Assembly (NCBI GenBank): GCA_031283835.1
Contig: JAITBA010000042.1
Span: forward strand, 1-10,631
Length of the DNA: 10,631 bases
Origin: Oscillospiraceae bacterium
GTDB lineage: Bacteria > Bacillota > Clostridia > Oscillospirales > Acutalibacteraceae
Reading direction: 5' to 3'
The translations under genes were made by a program, and so were the position numbers. The notes below the pieces were generated by a model, which saw only the letters and a program-made list of their open reading frames with translations, was not told the origin of the DNA and ran no database searches. Below are positions 6,925 to 10,631 of this stretch, piece after piece (position 1 is the stretch's first letter; every line of letters starts with the position of its first letter).

Positions 6925-6953
6925 TTGACAGTGACAACTGACAATTATACATT
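6925..6953 (+). promoter_or_regulatory. Promoter of rpsP-khpA-rimM
   Basis: TTGACA (6925-6930), 17 bases, then TACATT (6948-6953). The -35 is perfect and the -10 matches four of six. The predicted start near 6960 gives a short leader ending in a strong GGAGGA site for rpsP. The spacer contains three TGACA copies (TTGACA, GTGACA, CTGACA). Confidence 0.65.
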
Positions 6954-6981
6954 ATTTTTTTAGTATGTGGAGGAAGAAACT

Positions 6982-7224
6982 ATGGCAGTCAAAATCCGTT
7001 TGCGCCGCATGGGTGCCAAAAAAGCACCGTTTTATCGTATTGTGGTGGCGGATTCCCGTTATCCCCGCGATGGCCGCTTTATTGAAGAAATCGGCTATGT
7101 GAACCCGCTGAAAGACCCCGCCGAAGTGAAGCTTGACGGCGAAAAAGCCAGGCAGTGGATTCGGAACGGCGCGCAGCCCACCGACACCGTGAAGGCCATT
7201 TTAAAAAAGCAGGGAGTGCTTTAA
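6982..7224 (+). CDS. rpsP: 30S ribosomal protein S16
   Basis: A structural protein of the small ribosomal subunit needed for 30S assembly. The 80-residue product begins MAVKIRLRRMGAKKAPFYRIVVADSR, followed by RDGRFIEEIGYVNP, the diagnostic S16 N-terminal half, and ends in the usual AQPTDTVKAIL helix. ATG 6982 is chosen over GTG 6967: the GTG would add residues no S16 has, and GGAGGAAG lies just upstream of the ATG. The stop is directly followed by the khpA ATG with no spacer, so the two are translationally coupled. Confidence 0.98.
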   Translation: MAVKIRLRRMGAKKAPFYRIVVADSRYPRDGRFIEEIGYVNPLKDPAEVKLDGEKARQWIRNGAQPTDTVKAILKKQGVL

Positions 7225-7461
7225 ATGGAAGAGCTATTGATTGCCCTGGCGCAGGGCTTGGTGGAGGAACCCTCCGCCGTTTCGGTCAAGATTGACGAGC
7301 CGGACGAAGAGGGCGTGACGCATTATCACTTGCACGTGGCCCCGGACGACATGGGCCGTGTGATTGGTAAGCAGGGCCGCATTGCCAAAGCCATCCGCAC
7401 CATCATGAAGTCTGCGGCGATTCATAGCCACAAAAAAATTTCTGTCGACATTGACGAATGA
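7225..7461 (+). CDS. khpA: KH-domain RNA-binding protein KhpA (YlqC)
   Basis: A single KH domain protein of 78 residues. The GxxG RNA-binding loop is I47-G48-K49-Q50-G51-R52, in the usual setting DDMGRVIGKQGRIAKAIRTIMK. KhpA forms a homodimer or pairs with KhpB/EloR and binds small and messenger RNAs; in streptococci it affects cell elongation. It sits in its conserved place between rpsP and rimM. Its start abuts the rpsP stop and AGGGAG (7211-7216) inside rpsP serves as ribosome binding site. Confidence 0.95.
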   Translation: MEELLIALAQGLVEEPSAVSVKIDEPDEEGVTHYHLHVAPDDMGRVIGKQGRIAKAIRTIMKSAAIHSHKKISVDIDE

Positions 7462-7514
7462 CCCGCACGGCAGCGCAGATTCTTAGCCTGGCGTGGTTTT
7501 GCGGAGGATTTTTT

Positions 7515-8027
7515 ATGCGGCTTGCGTATTTGGAGCTGGGCACCATTGTGGGCACCCATGGCTTGCGGGGCGAGGTGCGCGTTCATCCTGCGTGCGACAG
7601 CCCTGCCTTTGCCTGCCGGTTCCGCACACTCTTCAAGGACCCGGCGGGCCGCGTGGCCGTGCGGGTGCTTGCCGCGCGGCCGCACAAAAACGTCGCGTTG
7701 CTCACACTGGAGGGTGTTGGCTCGGTTGCGCAGGCCGAACAACTGCGCAGCAAAACGCTGTATTTTCGGCAGGAAGACGCGGCGCTGGAAGACGGGCAAT
7801 ATTTTATTGCGGAGTTGCTGGGGTGCAGCGTTGTGGACGCTGCCGACGAAACGATTTGCTATGGAACGCTGTGCGAGGTGTCGCAAACCCGTGCCAACGA
7901 CGTGTGGCACATCCAAAAGCCGCAGGGCGGCACAATTTTAATCCCCGTGATTGACGACGTAGTAAAAAACGTCGACATTGCGGCGGGCAAGGTGAAAATT
8001 ATGCCCTTGGCGGGGCTGTTGGATTGA
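7515..8027 (+). CDS. rimM: Ribosome maturation factor RimM
   Basis: Binds S19 and helps fold the head of the 30S subunit, hence the company of rpsP. 170 residues. The N-terminal RimM domain has the conserved LGTIVGTHGLRGEVRV (8-23). The C-terminal PRC barrel begins near NDVWHIQ and contains ILIPVIDDVVKNVDI, also typical. An in-frame ATG at 7458 overlaps the khpA stop (ATGA), but it would add 19 non-homologous residues, and the ATG at 7515 has GGAGG seven bases upstream, so 7515 is preferred. In most Firmicutes trmD and rplS follow; here they do not. Confidence 0.95.
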   Translation: MRLAYLELGTIVGTHGLRGEVRVHPACDSPAFACRFRTLFKDPAGRVAVRVLAARPHKNVALLTLEGVGSVAQAEQLRSKTLYFRQEDAALEDGQYFIAELLGCSVVDAADETICYGTLCEVSQTRANDVWHIQKPQGGTILIPVIDDVVKNVDIAAGKVKIMPLAGLLD

Positions 8028-8038
8028 AGGTGTTTCCA

Positions 8039-9118
8039 TTGCGTTACGAAAACGAACCCTGTGCGGGCTGCGGCGCGGCGCTGCAACCGGCGCAAGAGGA
8101 TATTGTGGTGTGCCCCGATTGCGGCGCACCCATGCATCGCGCGTGCTGGCAGGCGGCGCACCAATGCCCGCTACAAAAGCAACATGACCCCGGTTTTCGC
8201 TGGCAACCCACAATCGCCCCTGCTTTAGCCGTGGAAGCAGAGGCGGCGGCGGGTCAACCGCAGGTCTCGTCGGCGCGAATCTGCCCCAATTGCGGGGAGG
8301 AATGTGCGAGCGACGCGGCGCGGTGCGACAACTGCGGCGCAGACCTAGAAGGCTTTGTGCACGATTTGCGCGAACGGCTGGCACAGGAGCAGCAGACGCG
8401 CGAGCGGTATTTTAACGAAAACTTCCCAAAATACAACGTGAACGGGCGGGAAGTGACCGTGGGCGACAACGTTGCAGGGCACCCGGTTGAAGAAATTGCG
8501 CTGCAATTGCGCGGCCCACAACGCTCTGTGCAGCGCTACCTTGCACAGTTTGAGCGCGCAAAGCCCCTTGGCTGGAACTGGGCGGCGTTTTTGCTGGGGC
8601 TGTTTGGGCCCTACTGGTTTTTCTCCCGCAAGCTTTATAAGCCCGGCCTGTTGTTTGCGGGCATTTGGCTGGCTGTTTCGCTGGTGTTTATGCCGGCCGA
8701 AACCCGGTTCTACGATCGTTTTAAGGAATCGGTAGCGCCCTATGCCACGCAGATGGAGGAGGCGACGCAGGCCAAGGATGAAGCGGCGGCGACGCAGGCC
8801 ATGGAAAAAACGATTGTTTCGATGCGGCAGTTGGGGCGCGAGTTTCGTTGGTTGCTGGTTGGCAAGGCGGCGCAGGTGATTGTGCTGGCGGTAGGCGCGG
8901 CTCTTTGCGCCGACGGCTTGCTGCGCCGAAGAATTTTAGAAAACATTCGGCGGGTGCGCGAGGACGTGGCGGGCGACGAGCCGGAGCAGCGCTTTGGGCG
9001 GCACCAGATGCTTCTCCGCCTGGGCGGGTTTTCGTTCTTTGCGCCGGTGCTATATTTTTGGGCCAACCTGTATTTGCCGGGTCTGCTGGCGCAGGTGCTT
9101 TCGTGGGTCACTGGGTAG
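8039..9118 (+). CDS. RING-like / zinc-ribbon multi-pass membrane protein (DUF2628-like)
   Basis: 359 residues with a TTG start preceded by GAAGGTG six bases upstream; TTG 8024, overlapping the rimM stop, is the alternative (364 residues). The N-terminus carries eight Cys/His in C8-x2-C11-x13-C25-x2-C28-x4-H33-x2-C36-x4-H41-x-C43, like the prokaryotic RING-finger treble clef. A zinc ribbon follows (C82, C85, C96, C99) after a low-complexity linker, then a soluble stretch and WNWAAFLLGLFGPYWFFSRKLYK (179-201), which resembles DUF2628 membrane domains. Hydrophobic segments lie near 202-218, 271-295 and 330-355, with a charged helical region (~235-268) between. The cofactor-free reading is a cytoplasmic zinc-binding head on a membrane anchor. 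Biochemical role unknown; similar proteins are common in Clostridia. Probably cotranscribed with rimM and galU. Confidence 0.85.
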   Translation: MRYENEPCAGCGAALQPAQEDIVVCPDCGAPMHRACWQAAHQCPLQKQHDPGFRWQPTIAPALAVEAEAAAGQPQVSSARICPNCGEECASDAARCDNCGADLEGFVHDLRERLAQEQQTRERYFNENFPKYNVNGREVTVGDNVAGHPVEEIALQLRGPQRSVQRYLAQFERAKPLGWNWAAFLLGLFGPYWFFSRKLYKPGLLFAGIWLAVSLVFMPAETRFYDRFKESVAPYATQMEEATQAKDEAAATQAMEKTIVSMRQLGREFRWLLVGKAAQVIVLAVGAALCADGLLRRRILENIRRVREDVAGDEPEQRFGRHQMLLRLGGFSFFAPVLYFWANLYLPGLLAQVLSWVTG

Positions 9119-9171
9119 TCTTCTTTTTCAGAATACGATTCCGCAACAAAGGCGTTATGAGGAGGTTTTTC

Positions 9172-10074
9172 ATGAAGATTCGCAAGGCAATTATTCCGGC
9201 GGCGGGGCTGGGCACACGGGTGCTGCCGGCCAGCAAAGCGGTGCCCAAAGAGATGCTCAACATTGTCGATAAGCCCGCGATCCAATACATTGTGGAGGAA
9301 GCGGTGGCAGCCGGGATTGAGGATATTCTTATCATCACCAACAGGGGCAAGGGGGCCATTGAGGACCACTTTGACCACAGCTTTGAGCTGGAAACCCAAC
9401 TGGCCGCCAACCCCAAAAAGAAGGATATTTTTGCGCAGGTGCTGGGGGCATCCACAATTCCCGCGAATATTTACTTTTTGCGCCAAAAAATCACAAGAGG
9501 CCTGGGCCACGCAATTCTTTGCGCAAAAAACTTTGTGGGCGACGAGCCTTTTGCCGTGCTTTATGGCGACGACGTGATTCTTGGCGAAGACCCCGTGACG
9601 CGCCAGCTGGCCCGGGTGAGCGAAGAGTTTGGCTGCGGCGTGGTGGGCGTGAAGGAAGTGCCCCGCAAAGACGTGCCCAAGTATTGCTCCGTCGAAAACA
9701 CCCCCGTGCGCGACCACATTATGCGGGTGACTTCCATTGTCGAAAAGCCGGAGCCGGGCACGTTCAACTCCTGCTTTTCTATTTTGGGGCGCGTGATTCT
9801 GCCGCCGGAAATCTTTGCGATGCTGGAGGAAGGCTGCGCCAACACCCCTGCCGGCGAGGAATATTACCTCACCGACGCGCTGAGCGACCTTGGCAAGGCA
9901 GGCAAGATGATGGCCGTGGATTTTAACGGCACCCGCTACGATATGGGCAACAAGCTGGGCATTTTGCAAGCCAATGTGGAGGTTGCCCTGCGGCACCCGG
10001 AAATCGGCGCGGACGCAAAAGAATATATCAAGCGTCTGGCGGCTAACCTTAAAGATAAGGAGGGATACGCATGA
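9172..10074 (+). CDS. galU: UTP-glucose-1-phosphate uridylyltransferase
   Basis: Makes UDP-glucose from UTP and glucose-1-phosphate, feeding glycolipids, teichoic-acid anchors, capsule and galactose use. The 300-residue sequence has the nucleotide-binding AIIPAAGLGTRVLPASKAVPKEM (6-28), PAIQYIVEEA, GLGHAILCAKNF (110-121), YGDD (131-134, where many homologues have a related L-P-D-D), VEKP (190-193), YYLTDAL (231-237) and RYDMGNKLG (255-263), all in family order. The ATG at 9172 has GAGGAGG (9159-9165) at ideal spacing. A 53-base gap follows the RING-like gene with no clear promoter or terminator, so an operon is likely. The last codons overlap the start of a 45-residue gene. Confidence 0.97.
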   Translation: MKIRKAIIPAAGLGTRVLPASKAVPKEMLNIVDKPAIQYIVEEAVAAGIEDILIITNRGKGAIEDHFDHSFELETQLAANPKKKDIFAQVLGASTIPANIYFLRQKITRGLGHAILCAKNFVGDEPFAVLYGDDVILGEDPVTRQLARVSEEFGCGVVGVKEVPRKDVPKYCSVENTPVRDHIMRVTSIVEKPEPGTFNSCFSILGRVILPPEIFAMLEEGCANTPAGEEYYLTDALSDLGKAGKMMAVDFNGTRYDMGNKLGILQANVEVALRHPEIGADAKEYIKRLAANLKDKEGYA

Positions 10075-10208
10075 GCACAAGCGACATTTTCACGATGATT
10101 GGCGAAATATTTGCACTGCTGTTTGAGAACCTGGGCACGGCGTTCAGCGGCGGCTTTTGGAACGGCCTTAGCGGCTTGTTGAGCCTGCTGGTGGCAAACT
10201 TGGTATGA
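10071..10208 (+). CDS. Small hydrophobic protein, 45 residues, coupled to galU
   Basis: Not recognised. The start overlaps the galU stop in ATGA (10071-10074), and a textbook AAGGAGGG site (10057-10064) lies six bases upstream inside galU. The product begins MSTSDIFTMIGEIFALLFEN and ends GLLSLLVANLV: few charges, rich in L, F, G and S, with hydrophobic residues spaced as in amphipathic or membrane-associated helices, and two acidic residues (D5, E12) plus E19 but no K or R. It could sit at the membrane as a regulatory small protein, or resemble a short toxin or phenol-soluble-modulin-like peptide; nothing decides between these. The strong ribosome binding site and the coupling make real translation likely. 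Confidence 0.65.
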   Translation: MSTSDIFTMIGEIFALLFENLGTAFSGGFWNGLSGLLSLLVANLV

Positions 10209-10222
10209 ACCTCTGGAACCGC

Positions 10223-10420
10223 TATAAAAAAACACACCCCGGCGTTGGTTGCAGCGCCGGGGAATCTGTTCTTTGGCCGGCCAAAACGCCGGGCGCGGGG
10301 GCAATTGCCAACACCCGCAAAGGCGCCGCTTGCAGGGCGGATTCAAAAATAGCATAAACGCACCCGGGTGTTTTTAGCGTTGTCATCTGCAACCGCTTTG
10401 TTTGCGTGTGTTTTTTTATA
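10223..10420. repeat. ~198-bp region bounded by 15-bp inverted repeats
   Basis: TATAAAAAAACACAC (10223-10237) and its exact complement GTGTGTTTTTTTATA (10406-10420) bound a gene-free segment that also holds the terminator hairpin, the 14-bp palindrome TTTGGCCGGCCAAA (10272-10285), and the 10-bp palindrome CACCCGGGTG (10361-10370) nested in AACGC/GCGTT arms (10357-10361, 10377-10381). The shared arms are low in complexity, so chance is possible. The right arm forms an 18-bp palindrome, GTTTTTTTATAAAAAAAC (10410-10427). Confidence 0.5.
10237..10262. terminator. GC-rich hairpin after the galU operon, likely terminator
   Basis: CCCCGGCG (10237-10244) and CGCCGGGG (10255-10262) are perfect 8-bp complements with a 10-base loop. 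Seven A precede it (10226-10232), so on the minus strand the stem is followed by TGTG and seven T. On the plus strand the tail AATCTGTTCTTT is only moderately T-rich. It lies 28 bases after the 45-residue gene and probably ends the galU transcript, perhaps acting both ways. Confidence 0.6.
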
Positions 10421-10458
10421 AAAAAACAAAAAAAGTCTCAAAAAAGCCAAGAACCCTC

Positions 10459-10487
10459 TTGACAAACGGGGCAAGAAGAGGTAAAAT
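10459..10487 (+). promoter_or_regulatory. Near-consensus sigma-A promoter reading out of the window
   Basis: TTGACA (10459-10464), 17 bases, TAAAAT (10482-10487): eleven of twelve consensus positions. The predicted start is near 10494. A small inverted repeat, ATGAT/ATCAT (10486-10490, 10494-10498), straddles the start site and could be an operator. Confidence 0.8.
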
Positions 10488-10631
10488 GATAGAATCATGT
10501 ATTGTAGAATGGTATGCTTGTGCCTTTGACGATACAGACCTTTGTGTGTTGCATTAAGTTTAGCACGAATCAAAGCAAAAAGCAAGTACATTTTTTTGGA
10601 TTTTTTAAATTTTTGCCAAAAAAATGGACGG
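10488..10631 (+). other. Transcribed leader or start of an RNA gene, identity unknown
   Basis: About 140 bases downstream of a strong promoter contain no reading frame I can support. A ten-codon frame (10497-10529, MYCRMVCLCL) starts almost at the predicted transcription start with no ribosome binding site. The far end is very AT-rich and carries a perfect 11-bp inverted repeat, CATTTTTTTGG (10589-10599) and CCAAAAAAATG (10616-10626). I recognise no known riboswitch or structural RNA in it. Confidence 0.35.

Noticed and set aside
7458..7514. Upstream in-frame ATG for rimM overlapping the khpA stop (ATGA)
   Set aside because: Would add 19 residues not seen in RimM; the ATG at 7515 has a much better GGAGG site and starts at the conserved domain.
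8740..10080. 446-codon open frame on the minus strand opposite galU and the RING-like gene
   Set aside because: It lies antisense to galU, whose protein motifs are unmistakable, and its product shows no recognisable domain. Long antisense frames are expected from biased codon use in GC-rich genes.
10343..10591. 82-codon minus-strand frame in the right-end spacer
   Set aside because: Low-complexity F/L/K product in AT-rich DNA, crossed by a strong plus-strand promoter, with no good ribosome binding site seen.
1..10631. CRISPR array, tRNA or rRNA genes, transposase or phage genes
   Set aside because: Looked for regularly spaced repeats, tRNA-like cloverleaf ends and mobile-element proteins; none can be supported.

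Overview
The window looks like a chromosomal stretch from a GC-rich Firmicute of the class Clostridia, probably of the Ruminococcaceae/Oscillospiraceae type. The signs are the ylxM-ffh-rpsP-khpA-rimM housekeeping block, strong Shine-Dalgarno sites (AGGAGG-like), sigma-A type promoters with 17-bp spacers, GC-rich genes separated by AT-rich spacers, and a glucuronate isomerase typical of gut or rumen polysaccharide users. The taxonomic placement is inference from gene content and style, not from a search.

Layout. (1) 1-771 (+): C-terminal part of a GPH-type MFS sugar:cation symporter, cut by the window edge and convergent with uxaC (glucuronate isomerase, 800-2236, -). (2) 2237-2532: divergent promoter region. 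A TTGACT-17-TACAAT promoter fires uxaC leftward and a TGGACA-17-TATAAT promoter with an AT-rich upstream tract fires a long coiled-coil DivIVA-like gene rightward (2533-4161). (3) 4162-4284: convergent spacer with a terminator and a pair of ~41-bp tandem repeats, followed by dgkA (4285-4746, -; diacylglycerol/undecaprenol kinase). (4) 4747-5120: divergent promoter region holding the dgkA promoter, a long inverted repeat and a fully consensus sigma-A promoter (TTGACA-17-TATAAT). (5) 5121-8027: ylxM-ffh, then rpsP-khpA-rimM behind a second promoter. These supply SRP-dependent membrane targeting and ribosome/RNA maturation. (6) 8039-9118: a membrane protein with an N-terminal RING-like Cys/His cluster and a zinc ribbon, placed where trmD normally follows rimM. 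Then galU (9172-10074, UDP-glucose pyrophosphorylase) and an overlapping 45-aa small gene (10071-10208) with an excellent ribosome binding site. (7) 10209-10631: no convincing protein gene, but hairpins, palindromes, a 15-bp inverted repeat pair and a near-consensus outward promoter whose product lies mostly beyond the window.

Most of the window is ordinary housekeeping DNA and I see no defence system, mobile-element gene or CRISPR array. The points most worth a second look are the 45-aa gene coupled to galU, the RING-like/zinc-ribbon membrane protein occupying the trmD position, the tandem repeats downstream of dgkA, and the structured non-coding DNA at the right end.
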